Part shown: positions 19,919-31,538 of the stretch, piece after piece | How the letters are laid out: every line of letters begins with the position of its first letter | How positions within the stretch are numbered: position 1 is the stretch's first letter | From: Manduca sexta | Lineage: Eukaryota; Arthropoda; Insecta; Lepidoptera; Sphingidae | Reading direction: 5' to 3' | DNA length: 64,000 bases | Assembly: GCF_014839805.1 (NCBI RefSeq) | Contig: NC_051118.1 | Coordinates: forward strand, 9,788,391 to 9,852,390 | Made by a program: the position numbers and the translations under genes | The notes under the pieces: model-generated | Database searches by the model: none | Told to the model about the DNA's origin: nothing | Seen by the model: the letters and a program-made list of their open reading frames with translations, nothing else

Positions 19919-20249
19919 TCCCTAATGTATTATCTAATAACTCTGCCACCACTCCTCCGACTTCAAACGCGTCCGTGAGCTCTCATGAATGTGAAATTAC
20001 TTCGATTGATCCGCGCTCGTATTATCGACTCTCATCAAACACATCGTATAAAATAGAAAAGAGTATTCAAGTTTATTTTGTAGCTATAAAAAAATCAACA
20101 ACTAGAAACACTAACAATAGGTCTTGCTCGCAGCTCCAGTTAAAAGTTTTCTTCCGGTACAATAGTCCAACTTTGTAATTTTCTGGGAAAAAAAAATCCT
20201 TATGCTATAGTTAGCCTGTCTTTGTGCTATATTTAATTAAAATCAATTC

Positions 20250-20595
20250 CGTCGTAGAGTGGAGTTCGCCTCGTTGGGAGTAGGACGGACTGCCATGACG
20301 GATATCCACAGTTTGGAAATCTAATTGCACGCACCACTGACTTTTCTAAAGTTATGTGTGTATTCTTTGTGAATTATCGCTTGCGCGTTAACGGTGAAGG
20401 AAAATATCATGAGGCAACCTGCATACTTTAGAAATTCTCTCTAGGAGTTTTGAGGGTGTGTGAAGTCTACCAATCCGCACTAGGCCAGCGTGGTGGACTA
20501 AGGCCTCGTCCCTCTTAGTAGTAGAGGAGACCCGTGTCCAACAGTGGGACAGTAAGTATGTATACAATACAGGGCTGATATTATAATTATAAGAT
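20250..20595 (+). mobile_element. SINE-A, full length, diverged head, 10-bp TSD
   Basis: The head 'gttcgcctcgttgggagtag' has decayed from 'gatagcctagttggttgtgg'; then 'gacggactgccatgacggat', core 'cgttaacggtgaaggaaaat', 'aagtctaccaatccgcacta', tail 'cagggctgatattataatta'. Flanking 'aaatcaattc' at 20,240-20,249 and 20,596-20,605 is an exact 10-bp repeat, so the element is full length as inserted. The B box is not recognisable; this copy is probably inert for Pol III. Confidence 0.85.
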
Positions 20596-21109
20596 AAATC
20601 AATTCATTTTGCCAGGGTACTTGTGAATCAAAGGTTTAAGAAAAATTCACGACTATTAAAACACCCATAATGGTGAGGAAAAAGCATGCTTTTAATTCGC
20701 AGGTGTGTAAAATACAGGTGACATACGCTTAGTAAGAAAGATAGTTAAAATTCACAACATTTAGGAAATGGAAAGTGACAGATCCTTTCACTACCGGATC
20801 CTACTAACGTCGAAACGCAACAGCAAAATATGAAGAAGTTTCATCTTTCATCAAATGTCTTACAAAAATTTCCGTGTCAATGCTAATAGCTTGCTGTAGA
20901 CAAAACTGTCTACGGCATGTATATGATGCGCTTCAGTATAATTATGTTGTCTGCAGTCAGGCAGTGACTGACGCGCCACGGACAGTTGATTTTAATTCTT
21001 GATACGTCAGCACGCAAGCATTCACTACGATTATTAAACATTATCCTTTAATACCGGTCAAATGTGCATGGTTATAATTATTATCGTATTAGACATTGCA
21101 AAAATAAGT

Positions 21110-21163
21110 CCACACCTTTATCCCTGAAGACATGGGTAGAGTCACAACTGCGCCCGTTCATCG
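21110..21163 (-). repeat. SINE-B 3' fragment
   Basis: 'acacctttatccctgaagac' and 'gagtcacaactgcgccc' correspond to the SINE-B 3' end in reverse ('gcgcctctgcctaccccttc', 'agggataaa'). Only about 50 bases remain. Confidence 0.5.
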
Positions 21164-21774
21164 AATAATTTTTTTTATACCATAAACCATACGTAGATTG
21201 GTTATTTATTGGTTGATTATCATGAATTCCAATAGTGATTTTGTGAAATGAAAAACTCAATTATCTATCTCTAATCCTAAAATCAAACTCAAAACTCACC
21301 GCCCAAATGTTACCTAAACATAAAACAATAAACATTTTCAAGATTATTGTATCTTCCAAATTACTAAGCATTTGTTCTGGCAGCGCGGCGGGAAGGATCC
21401 ATGGGTCAGTATTTACGGCGTCCACGGGTCACGGCAGGCAGGAGGCAGAATTATGGCCATTTGCAGCGAAATATTGGCTATCAGCAACACCGCTTGCAAA
21501 TTACCTGCCATTTCATTAGCGCTACGGTTTGTCCGTTATTTATTTCATTAATAATTTTGTGGAGGACTTATAGTTTAACTAGCGTTTTTATTCCTTTATA
21601 TACAGACTTAGTTGTTTTCCTGTTCTTTTCTGTTGAGAACTGCTTTCCGAACTGATGATAGAGTTAATATTAACGGAATCTAAATTATGTATAACATTTT
21701 AAAGGGTCAAATAAATTATTTTATTTAATTACGAAAATACTACTTTATTAATCTTATCATACTTCTTACTTATT

Positions 21775-21925
21775 TATACAAAAGTCTGTGAAAATGTTTG
21801 GATGTATGATAAAAGTAAACTCCGACACATCTTGGTAATTGTACCAATCATTTTAATTGCCTTTTTTATTTACACGATTATCTGGCTATTTACGCGAGCG
21901 AAGCCGCGAGAAACACCTAGTACTT
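21775..21925 (+). mobile_element. Helitron-like end, decayed
   Basis: 'gtctgtgaaaatgtttggat' at the left and 'tttacgcgagcgaagccgcg', 'agaaacacctagtact' at the right match the opening and the GC hairpin plus CTAGT end of Helitron-like repeats in this window. The interior is not comparable, so it may be a deleted copy or a related family. Confidence 0.5.
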
Positions 21926-22348
21926 AATAAAACCTGAAATCCATCTATAATAATCCTAAATAATCCGAGTTACATTTTGATTAGACTGTTGCCCTTTACC
22001 GAAGGATTACAAAAATATCCCCAGTTTCGTGACTCGAACAAATCAGATCATATCGAATTAATATTACCTTCGAATAGCTTGAATGTTAATTCGTTTTATA
22101 TTTTAAACTTGATGTATATAATGGTAAATTTTTCTTTGTTAACAATGCTGATTTATAAGTTACTGAAGCAAGTTCTTTAAAAATAAGTGGACTGGTCAGA
22201 ATGTGCTCGCCATCGGGCGACAACATTTATTGTAATACGTGGGCAGTTTATCATTATAAAATATTTGCTAGTTATAAACCGATGGTATTAAGTACTAAAT
22301 TCCATGGCCTATGCTATTTCATTTAATTTATAGAAACTGATAATAATG

Positions 22349-22672
22349 ATTTATTTTGTTTACGCAAATGTTAGACATTAAAATTGTATTATTGTATTGA
22401 CATCAATACATTGTAACTTAGACTTTGCGGATGACCAACACCTCAGTCCCCCCCGTGACAATAAAGGTTGTAAAGTCTTGGAAACATTGGGAAAAAATTA
22501 TAATAGAAAATACCGCTATATAATTCGGAAAAATAGTTTTATTTCAATGTGTAAGATTAGAAATAAAACTATTTTTCGGATTTTATCACAGTTTATATAT
22601 TATAATTGTCTCCCGACGTTTCAAAGACATCTCCCCCTGACCATGAAGATGGCAAAGTCTTCAAACGGTATA
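22349..22672. repeat. Family E foldback with inverted arms
   Basis: Starts with the E terminus 'aatgatttattttgtttacg', 'caaatgttagacat'. A forward arm ('cccccgtgacaataaaggtt' to 'aatagttttatttc', ending at 22,545) faces an inverse arm starting at 22,560 ('gaaataaaactatttttcgg' to 'ctcccgacgtttcaaagaca'), with a 14-base spacer. A further forward piece 'ccctgaccatgaagatggca' and 'aagtcttcaaacg' follows at about 22,636-22,670. An open frame of 128 codons (22,397-22,783) results from the AT-rich palindrome and is rejected as a gene. Confidence 0.75.
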
Positions 22673-22679
22673 TTTTATG

Positions 22680-23520
22680 TACGCGGGGACCACGCTTCCA
22701 ACGCAAGTAAACCGCACAATAAAAGGAATTACGTCGGAAACTATATACTTTTATATACGGGTAGCAACAAAAAGTCTTCGTAAGAATACAAGCCTATAGA
22801 CAATTTGAAGTTTTTAATCCTTTTAGCTACTTACATATGTGGGTGACTGGAAAACGTTCACTAAAATATTATATACATATATATAATAATGTAGATAGTA
22901 CAATAGATACGTATAAAATGTATTGCAATACTGTAATGTGTTTTGCCTAATTTATGTTTCATACCAACTTAGTGTCAATCAGCGTTGTTGTATCAGTCAG
23001 GCTCTACTGCAGCATGGACCTGAACGAGGATTCCTTTCGTTGGCACAATGGATATAATTGTGTTATTTTTCTTTATAAGTTTTGTTTTTCTCTTCTTTTA
23101 TTGTACATGTTATACTGTAATCGCCCAGGACTGAATCTTTCTTTTTTTCTAAAATGTAAATCATAGACAAATATATTGTGGCTAACTTCAATAGTTACTT
23201 TATAATTATCTGAAACGGCGGCACCTCACGCTTAATTACTACAATGTATAACCTTGAAACAATTATAACTAATAAAATACATTGTTCGTTAAGTTACCAG
23301 CAAACCTTGGTTTGACCCACAGTAAATGGTGTAATCAGATAATAAGTGATTCCTGAGGGACCCGTTGCTAACGGGTGTCACGCACGGCGACCGACGACCC
23401 ACGACGCAAGGCTCTCTGATAGACAATGAAGAAAAAACGTCTACAATCAGACTGTGTTCTCATCAGTATTTTGAGGTTTATAGAGTCTATGACTAAACTA
23501 TTATGTTATCAAATATATTT
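22680..23520. other. No gene; short hairpin
   Basis: Spacer with one clear 7-bp stem, 'acccgttgctaacgggt' at 23,359-23,375. The 70-codon frame at 22,954-23,166 has hydrophobic stretches typical of AT-rich non-coding DNA. Confidence 0.4.
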
Positions 23521-23522
23521 AT

Positions 23523-23737
23523 CATTATTTCCGAAGGCGTAGGCAGAGGTGAAAATTAGTATGTGTTCCGGTCCATGATGTTATAAGGGGTTGTTGCTGC
23601 ATCGGTCTTAAATTTCCGACTCCGGGCAGATACTAAGCAGAAAACCCGATATCAATTTGCCCTACCCGGGATTCAAAGCCGATACCTCAGAGCGCTGTCG
23701 TGCTGAACACGCATCCCACCCAGCCACCGACGCAGTC
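23523..23737 (-). mobile_element. SINE-B, diverged
   Basis: Plus strand from 3' to 5': 'tccgaaggcgtaggcagagg', 'gtgttccggtccatgatgtt', 'cgatatcaatttgccctacc', 'cgggattcaaagccgatacc', 'tcagagcgctgtcgtgctga', 'cagccaccgacgcagtcg'. All SINE-B sections are present; the B box retains 'ttcaaagcc' only in part. Confidence 0.75.
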
Positions 23738-24309
23738 GATATATTTCGAGGGGTCCCTAAAATTATTATTTAATATTTTCTTCTATTAAGGTGTTGCGCA
23801 GACGCTGTTACTTCTTGGCACCAAGGTTAGTTGACGTGAAACTTTTATTAAAACATTTTTACAGAAGTGCAACCAAAAGCAAAATCATCTTCCTTGTTTC
23901 CAGTTTCGTCCGGGCAGTCCATTCCACGTCCAACTTAGACCATCGCCGCTTTTTTACCACTTGTATGTTCACATCATTATTTAAAATAGCGTGTTTAAAA
24001 AACAATCAAATGAAATCACTCGTAAATTTACGCTTCTACTGTTTGAAAATCCAGGTTTTCTACCAATAAGGTATGTACATACAACTGCAATGATACATAG
24101 TGTCCACAGGCTAAAATCACAACGTGTATATACGGCGCTTAATAGCCTGGACGTGTGGTAACGTCCTTTGTGAACGTACAATGACGTCGAATGTGGACAC
24201 AAAGCCAAGCAGTTAATTACCTGGTACTGTGACCGTGTCTGTATAGATATACCTGAAAATTAATATGTTAATATAAAGAGGTAGATTTTGTGGTCTTCAA
24301 AAAAACAAA

Positions 24310-24540
24310 GCACACACTCAACACGACTTTTTGCCCGAAAAGGTAGGCAGAGGTTTAAACAAAGCGCCTACATTCGCTATGTGTATTTCGTCTCATGATG
24401 TCAAGGAGACGAGCCTATCGCCTATAAACTTCAGACTCTGGGCCGTTACTTAGCAGAAATATTCAATATCACTTCGACCGACCCGGGATTCGAACACGAG
24501 AACTCAGAGTGATGTACCGCACAAGCTACTGAGGCACTCA
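24310..24540 (-). mobile_element. SINE-B, full length
   Basis: Plus strand: 'cgaaaaggtaggcagaggtt', 'gtatttcgtctcatgatgtc', 'gacgagcctatcgcctataa', 'gaccgacccgggattcgaac', 'agctactgaggcactca'. On its own strand the B box 'gttcgaatcccgggtcggtc' is intact. Second SINE-B in the same orientation within 800 bases of 23,523, but sequence differences exclude a recent duplication. Confidence 0.75.
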
Positions 24541-25029
24541 TTAGTTTGAGTTGTTTGTATTCATTCTATTTTTTTTAAATCGTTAGCCTTAGAACTACAG
24601 TTCAGAAATACAAATCAATTGTTTCGTTTTTTGTTGACTCATGCAACTTCTTCTAAAACACACGAGTGGAAACGCGAGTAAGGACTAGTTAAAATTTATA
24701 TCAGCTGCAAAATATCGCATTAATTTACAATTTCAACACATCTCCCCATTAATTGTAATATTGTATTACGGGATGTAACTATTGTACTAACCTAATCGTA
24801 TATATCGTTAATTATAGTTACATATATGGTGCGGACTTACGGCTACGCTACATAGCGCAAGTTAACATGCAAGTTGGCAGGTCATTTACTGTCATTAGTT
24901 CAGTGAGCGCATGATTTCTGTGTTGAAAAACATTATTTGAAACAAATTACATTATATCTACTCAATTTTAACCCGTTTCACATGATATAAAATAAATAAA
25001 GCAGATCGTAACTGTGGGACCGATAAAAG

Positions 25030-25167
25030 CAAGTGGAACTACTGTATACTAGTTTACTACAGACTATCCCGCCCTAGCACCCTACTACAACTCCTGTAAG
25101 CCAGGATCAGCAGTGGCACGCATTTTATGACACCGAGCAGTGAAGCTCGGCGAGTCTCAGGGAAAAC
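25030..25167 (-). repeat. Family Q dispersed repeat
   Basis: Reverse complement of the type seen at 12,172-12,275: 'gactatcccgccctagcacc', 'actcctgtaagccaggatca', 'cattttatgacacc', 'ggcgagtctcaggga'. The copy is longer at its left ('agtggaactactgtatacta'). Confidence 0.6.
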
Positions 25168-25794
25168 TAATTTGCCATTATCCCGCAACGAAATTAATCA
25201 TATAGAAAGATAGACAGGAGTTGGAAATATTAATGGTCTACTTCCCTCCATAGCAAAGCAGGTGACAAAATTATGAACAAAAGTCATTTTAACCTCAAAT
25301 ATAGGGAATTTTATAACTGGATGAGCTAGTTATAAAGCACCACGGATAAAATTTAAAAGAAAGGGTCCTATCACATGAGCTGTTAGATTTGATTACAATA
25401 ATAGGCATAACAAAAACACCGGAAAGCTCGGAAGTTCCGTTTAGTCTCTACAAGATCCATGTAATATAAAACCCCAGTTATTATTTGTGTACTGTTTAAC
25501 ATGATGTTGCGCTCTTTATGCCAGAGACTGCACCCCCACAGTTACTACTACTAGTTTACTAGTAACTTAAGGATAAGTAACTGGTCTTGTGTGTACATGT
25601 CTCTTGGTTTCGGTTTGGCAAACCGCATGAATTCATAATTAGATATTCCGGAATTAAATCCTCATAATCTTCACTGGTTTTGCTTCATTAACGATGAACT
25701 AGTTATTGCTAGCGATTTCGACCATATGAAAATCCTAATGCATTAGATTAATCCCGAGAATTAACGAATGAAAATGAACCCTCTTCTCCTATTA

Positions 25795-26080
25795 TATTAT
25801 AAATACGAATATTTGTGAAAATGGATGTTTGCAAGCAACGCAGTAACCGCTGAACAAATTTTGATGATATTTACCACACTGATACAACATATCCTGGATC
25901 AGCATATAAGCTTTTCATCCCTTTAATTTGCTCCCGTAAGAAATATTTTGTTTTTTAATCAGAGTTTATAGCAGATGGTACTAGCGTCGTTCTGATGATG
26001 CCATAAATAGCTATAAAGATTTATGGATGTTAGTAGCAGGAAAGGATATTTGAGGAGAAGCAGCGAGCAACGCGTAGTAT
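25795..26080 (+). mobile_element. Helitron-like element (family U)
   Basis: Opens 'attataaatacgaatatttg', 'tgaaaatggatgtttg', then 'gctgaacaaattttgatgat', 'catatcctggatcagcatat', 'ttgctcccgtaagaaatatt', 'tggtactagcgtcgttctga', closing at 'agcgagcaacgcgtagta'. The middle recurs at 26,290-26,465. The 3' end is a decayed GC hairpin plus TAGTA, so the Helitron link is tentative. Confidence 0.5.
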
Positions 26081-26289
26081 ATAACCCATATTTTTAAGGC
26101 TAATTGTAAAAATAATATCTCATACAATGTCGACGCATTAAGCTTATAATCGTAAAACTAACATTTATCCAAGATTATGACCCCGCCGCCCAACACCCGA
26201 TTCACTTCACACTAAATGAAATGAAGATATATGAAGTGAGGGGTTAATAGTCAAGGTAATGTTGAAATAAGTGTGTTTTCTATTTAATA

Positions 26290-26465
26290 TTAGAACAGAT
26301 TTGAATAATATTCGGCTGACGAATAGACTACGTCCTGGATTTACAGATAGGCCACTTTTTACCCCGATTATTGCTCCCGTTGGAAATGTTATAATTTTTA
26401 AATAGATGACGCTGGCATCTTAGAGATGGAGTTATAGATCGTTACAGTCATTTACAGAGTTTCAT
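26290..26465 (+). repeat. Family U internal fragment
   Basis: 'gaatagactacgtcctggat', 'ttacagataggccacttttt', 'accccgattattgctcccgt', 'tggaaatgttataattttta', 'aatagatgacgctggcatct' parallel the centre of 25,795-26,080. Neither terminus is present. Confidence 0.5.
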
Positions 26466-28950
26466 ACGGGCATATATGCATGCGTGGGAATATAAATATA
26501 TGTATGTACTCTACATCAATGTATATACATTTACCCACATTAAAGACAAAGGTTTAGAACTACGTGATGATGCATGGTGTATTGCTCAGTCAATAGTCAA
26601 CAAAGTCAACGACAACTACACATTGTAATGGACTGTGGGCCAGGAAACACATCGTAACTCACAAGCTTGACTGTGTTGGCAAAGTTTCGGAGATTTTGCA
26701 GTTTTACATACAAAACGTTTTAGTTTAATTTAAGGCTGTTTGCTTCTTTATATAAATGAAAGAAACGAATGGCTCGTGGTGATCTTTTGTAAATAGCAGC
26801 ATCACCATACAGCACTTTAAATTACCAAGTAATAATACACTACGTGATAATACATTGGGTTTGGCGGGTCAATATATTAACAAAATATGTTCGGGATAGT
26901 AAGGAGCGAATGAAGATAACCTTGCGTGCTTACACATAATAGCAATTTGTAAAGATACCTTAGAATTCTTACTGCGGGAAGGTATACCGTACACCAAGAT
27001 GTATTAGCTCTAGCAGGAAGTTAATTATAGATATATTATATCGTATACTCTAGCCGATAGTGATCCCAGTGCACATAATTAAAACTTTAAAGCTTACGAC
27101 AATCATTTAACAAAAATCTTCATGTAACTATACAAATGTTATTTAGATAAAAGTTTTTTGACCTTAATTGTAGTTCAATTTATCGCCAATATTGTGGCTC
27201 GACAGTCAATTGATTCCAAATCGAATGCATTCACAGCGCGGTGATATTTGCGCGAGAGATATCAGTCGGTGGAGCTGGTGCCGCTGTAAAGCTAGCTACA
27301 GATATACGGCAAAGGAATTGAAGCTTAATTATTATAAGACTATATGTTGCTCGCGGTTCTGCCCGTGGGATATATCTTTCTTGCTACAAAGTCCCTAAAT
27401 CACTGTACCAGAGCGCCATGTGAACGACGTCAGCGCCATCTATTAGAAATTATAATTAAAATATTATTTCTTACGAAAGTTATTATTGGTATGAAAAGAA
27501 TGTGGAAATCCAGACTATGGTCTATGTATGTAAAAACTACATTTACGTTGAGCTGTTTTTGAGTTTAGTTTCAACAAATATAAGAAGTAAAATCAGTAAA
27601 TAAGGTAAGATAAGATGGTATCGCTTGAAATATATATTTTTTTTGTTTGACAATTGTAAGTATTGTTTACGAACGATAAAAAATTATAAACGTTAATAAA
27701 TAATGATACAAGAATTTTAAATTACATAATAGTCCATCTTACATGGCATTGCCCTGCGCTCAACATTTTCACTTGACATTGCAACAGACAACAGTGCGTG
27801 CATAGATTATTGACAGAAATAAACGATACATTTTAATAACCACAATTTCATTTAAACTCTATGTGTATTAAAATAAGATTTAAAATAACAGATTATCCCC
27901 GGCCTCCCTTCAGTGAGTATCGAGCTTTACGTTTGCACCGCGGCATCACGCGATATTTTGCACGCAAATTCACCAAATTGAACCTCTTCAATATCTATTT
28001 GTGGGAATCGTGGTTTATTCATGACCCAGGTGATTTACTTCAAACGTAATTTTTTATTAGTAACATTTATAACAGGAGTGGTATTGCTCTCTGGCTCGCA
28101 TTTCGTGATTTATACACGAAATAACCATTTTTCGCTACTTTTCCGCGATATTTTAAAAATATAATAATATTAAGTGAGAACTCGTCTATCTGTTTGCCAA
28201 ATTTTATCTATATTCATTCAGTGGTTGTTGCGTTGACTTCTAACATACATCCAGATATTGTTACGCGCCGCTGTCCTACCCGATCACATCGGGCGTTTCC
28301 GGAAATATTCGGCTGCGGAATCTGACAAAAGAGAAGCTATGCCATGCCACAATTATTATATTATTCTCCCTAGTTGCACGTAGTCAAAAATTTTGTAAGA
28401 TTTAATTCTGTATTTATTGCGAATATAATGTTTAATACTGTAAAAAGAGCGTTTCATAATATAGTATATACAAATTTACGCATTTGTAAAATTTGTAGGG
28501 TGCGTAATGATTCCTCTTTTGTAAAACGAGAGCCGATGCAATCAATCTCGGTTAATTTAATACACACCAGATTCACTGCATAGCAATTTACATCAACTTC
28601 CATTTATGATATGAATATAGCAATATGTAAACAAAATATCATCATTTGACTTGTAGCTTGCAAAAAACGTCTACGTGGCGCCTTAATACAGGACTTACTT
28701 TGAAGACTTCTTTAAAATGCAGTCTACTATGCAGTTATTAATCACGTAGCAATTCCGACAAACTAACAAGTGGGTCACCTCAATAAATATTCATTTTATA
28801 TGAACACAAACAACGCCAGAAAAACGTTTGGACCGACGCCAATTAGGGATTTGGGAATATTTTGAAACTTGCTCAAAAATGAAAATTACCACTAACATTT
28901 TATGGTTTCTGAAACAGGGGTTACTAGGTTCAGCCTTTTTTGGGCTGTAG
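26466..28950. other. Repeat-poor 2.5-kb stretch without a gene
   Basis: Longest piece of the window in which I see almost no known repeat. A short possible Helitron-like end 'ttgctcgcggttctgcccgt' occurs at about 27,345. Open frames of 62-72 codons show no domain. 'gcgccatctattag' at about 27,433 is a short string shared with several insect repeats. Could be intronic or intergenic unique DNA. Confidence 0.4.
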
Positions 28951-28954
28951 ACAT

Positions 28955-29275
28955 CAGTGGCAAAGGGTGCATATAACCAGGTTCCGGTTTCTCTTTATGT
29001 AGAATCTGTCCAGTGGCGAAGCGTCCATACAAACCCATTCCTACCGGCTTCGCTTTTAGGTTTATTTACGTTTGTCTTAGTTTTTGTTTTCTGTTAAATT
29101 GGCCGCGATGTGTTAACTAAGATAATTTTTTGCCTCGAGGTACCTTTTGAAATATTTCATCCATCGCCACTGGAATCTACTTATCATTAGAACTATTTGC
29201 AGACCGTATTTATACATTTTAGTACCAATATATTGCGTCGGGTTCCCTTTTGAAAAATTTCGCCTTTCGACACTG
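28955..29275 (+). mobile_element. hAT-type MITE (family K, type 1), split by another K element
   Basis: Left terminus 'cagtggcaaagggtgcatat', then 'aaccaggttccggtttctct', 'ttatgtagaatct'; after the insertion it resumes at 'atctacttatcattagaact', 'atttgcagaccgtatttata', 'gcgtcgggttcccttttgaa' and ends 'cctttcgacactg'. Flanks 'gtagacat' (28,947-28,954) and 'gtagatat' (29,276-29,283) agree at 7 of 8 positions: the 8-bp TSD of hAT elements. Without the insert it is about 160 bp and non-coding. Confidence 0.85.
29011..29172 (+). mobile_element. hAT-type MITE (family K, type 2) nested in a type 1 copy
   Basis: Begins 'cagtggcgaagcgtccatac' and ends 'catccatcgccactg'. The centre 'ttacgtttgtcttagttttt', 'ttaaattggccgcgatgtgt', 'taactaagataattttttgc' is the reverse of the element at 63,456-63,620 and differs from type 1. 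Flanks 'gaatctgtc' and 'gaatctac' are a mutated or imperfect TSD of the host MITE's 'gaatct' site. It therefore entered after the host copy was in place. Confidence 0.85.
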
Positions 29276-31385
29276 GTAGATATAAGTAGTTATTGCGTAG
29301 CTGCACGAGCAACGATATATGTTTGCTTTACTGTACGGAGAGCGTTTAAATTGTGACCAATGACTGCCGCAACAGAATGTTACTGAGTTATTGTTAGTTG
29401 TAATATTTTTGTTACGGCATCAATACTAATAAATATAATATAAATCTTTGATTATTGTATCCCAACTGTTTGTCGCTCTCATACTGCAAATTTTGATACA
29501 ACTTTAACATATACCTGAATCGATGGATTTTCACATTTTGTGATCTTTTCCTTCAATCTTCTAACGCCTACGTAACTTTCCATTGAAGTTAATAACCTGT
29601 CTTAACATCGTAACATCTATATTTTTACTCAGTTTAAATCCAACGTCCGTACGTAGAATCAAATATTCATGTCCTTAGTATTCATATTCTGAATACCGTA
29701 GCGTCTTGCGTAGCTCGTAGCGCTACGAGTGCTACGTGCGTAGACTGTCTACGAGTTTGTATTAAGTCAAATAAAAAGAAAACTGAATTTTGAATAAGGT
29801 TCATTCGTAGCTTTTATAATCTTGAACTTTGACCTTACATGCTATAACTAGGATCAGAAGGTTAAGTAGACCCACGCCTAATTATTTAATTAATTGTATA
29901 ACACGGTACATAAAGTCCTATAACAATTAATGTTTCGAAGCCCTCGCCCTCTCTCTTTAATTCCCGGATCTAATATCACAGGAGCACTTGTACTTGTTTA
30001 TAAACAACACTGAACACTTCACGTCTCAAGTACAAAGAGAGAACGTTCAAAGTTTATTAAAATTTATTTTGTTATATGAGAACTTTCTGTTAATGATATA
30101 ATTCAGATGTTGAAAACTTTTTGTTTTATGTGCTTATTTCATCACACTTTTTGCGAATACTTATGACAAAATACTGAATATATTTGGGAACGATTATTTT
30201 GGATTTCCAGTATTTCCGATAGCAATAATTGTAGCGCTGAATTTAACAATCTTAACAATTACAATTCACTACCGAATGAATGAATGAATGAATCCATGCT
30301 GATTACGACTATAGCGACCGTTTCCTGTTGTGAATGCTTATTGATGAGCCTGGCTTGGCTGAAATATCCAATTTTAGCTTTGAATGTTCTTGAATCAAAG
30401 AATCACTAATATCGAGCCATTGAGGTATCAATAACGCAAACATTTTTTTTAATAGAAGCAATTAACTGCCGAAATTTATCGCTAGCAAAATCGCTCTACC
30501 TAGAGGCGGATTAGCAGCTTGTTAGCGAGAGACGCGTCGCCCGTGAAATGAGATGCGACATCGATGCCTCGTCGGCTTTACTATGATAGAGTTTGTATTC
30601 TGAAATGGGTTAGGCTTAATAAGCCAGCAGTAGCTAATGCTACATTTGATTGAGAAACAGCGTTTTTAATAATTTGGATTATCTTTATTTAAGAAATATA
30701 CCGCTTTAGGAAATTATTAAAAAATTACGCCAAATTTCATTTTTCTTCGTGGCTTGATGTGCTTAAGGAGTATATATTTTTTCACTTATGAACATATACA
30801 TTATTTTTGTAATGCTCTTGTATGAAATATACTAATGTGCAAAGGAGAATGCCCATTTTTGTATGAAAGTTGGGCTACGCTTGCGTCTGTACAAAACCTT
30901 CACTAAACTATAGGGAATATATCCTAAATCTTATACAAATTGAAAACAATTGGATATTCGATGGGAGTTCGGAGTAATCAGAATTTTAATAACTCGGTTA
31001 TTTTGAGGTTAAGTATGGAGTGCAATAATGTACGGTAGAAACTACCTACGTGCCTAATTAAGTTCAATATTGCAGTAGCTATTTGATAATACTATAAACA
31101 ATTATTAGACATTCTTTTCACTTAGCTTTAATCGCCCTTATAAGAAACTGATAGGTATTTAACATATTATCTGATGAGACGAAGCTCCAATAAAACTTCT
31201 AAGATAGTATGGCGGAATATTAGTTTTTCCACTGAGCATATACTACCCGACCCTTTGTGTAAGTACATATTTTTTCTGACTTATGACTTATTCTATTACG
31301 TGGATTAACTTAATCTTTATTTTCACCTACCATTATCTCATTTCAATATGGCGTCAACACATATTGTAGAATAGATTCAGCTTAG
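29276..31385. other. No gene; CGTAGC palindromes and GAAT microsatellite
   Basis: Contains the self-complementary 'ctcgtagcgctacgag' (29,714-29,729) with further 'ctacg' and 'gtagc' copies between 29,697 and 29,756, and (GAAT)5 at 30,274-30,293. Remaining sequence is AT-rich and not assignable. Confidence 0.5.
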
Positions 31386-31538
31386 TTTTTATGACCGGCC
31401 TTGTGCCTGACGCCAACCCTCTTTGGAGGATACCGATCCCAGGCAAGTCATGTTAGAAACACCGAGATAAAATCTTGCTTGGCCTGGAAATCGAACAGGA
31501 ACCCAGGAACTAACTTCACAGCCTGATTAGGCTAATAG
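31386..31538 (-). mobile_element. Possible third tRNA-type SINE (family M)
   Basis: On the minus strand: 'attagcctaatcaggctgtg' resembles a Pol III A box, and 'ctgttcgatttccaggcc' about 25 bases further a B box (GTTCGANNCC). The rest is 'gatcggtatcctccaaagag', 'ggttggcgtcaggcacaagg', 'ccggtcataaaaa', ending in a short A run. No second copy in the window, so the family is unproven; a decayed tRNA pseudogene is the alternative. Confidence 0.45.

Noticed and set aside
22636..22670. Hammerhead-ribozyme-like string ('ctgaccatgaagatggc...aaacg') in family E
   Set aside because: The required CUGAUGA and GAAA core with a third stem is not present; only a small self-complementary site remains.
22397..22783. 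128-codon plus frame
   Set aside because: It lies in the AT-rich foldback E pair; the sequence is non-coding repeat arms in both orientations.
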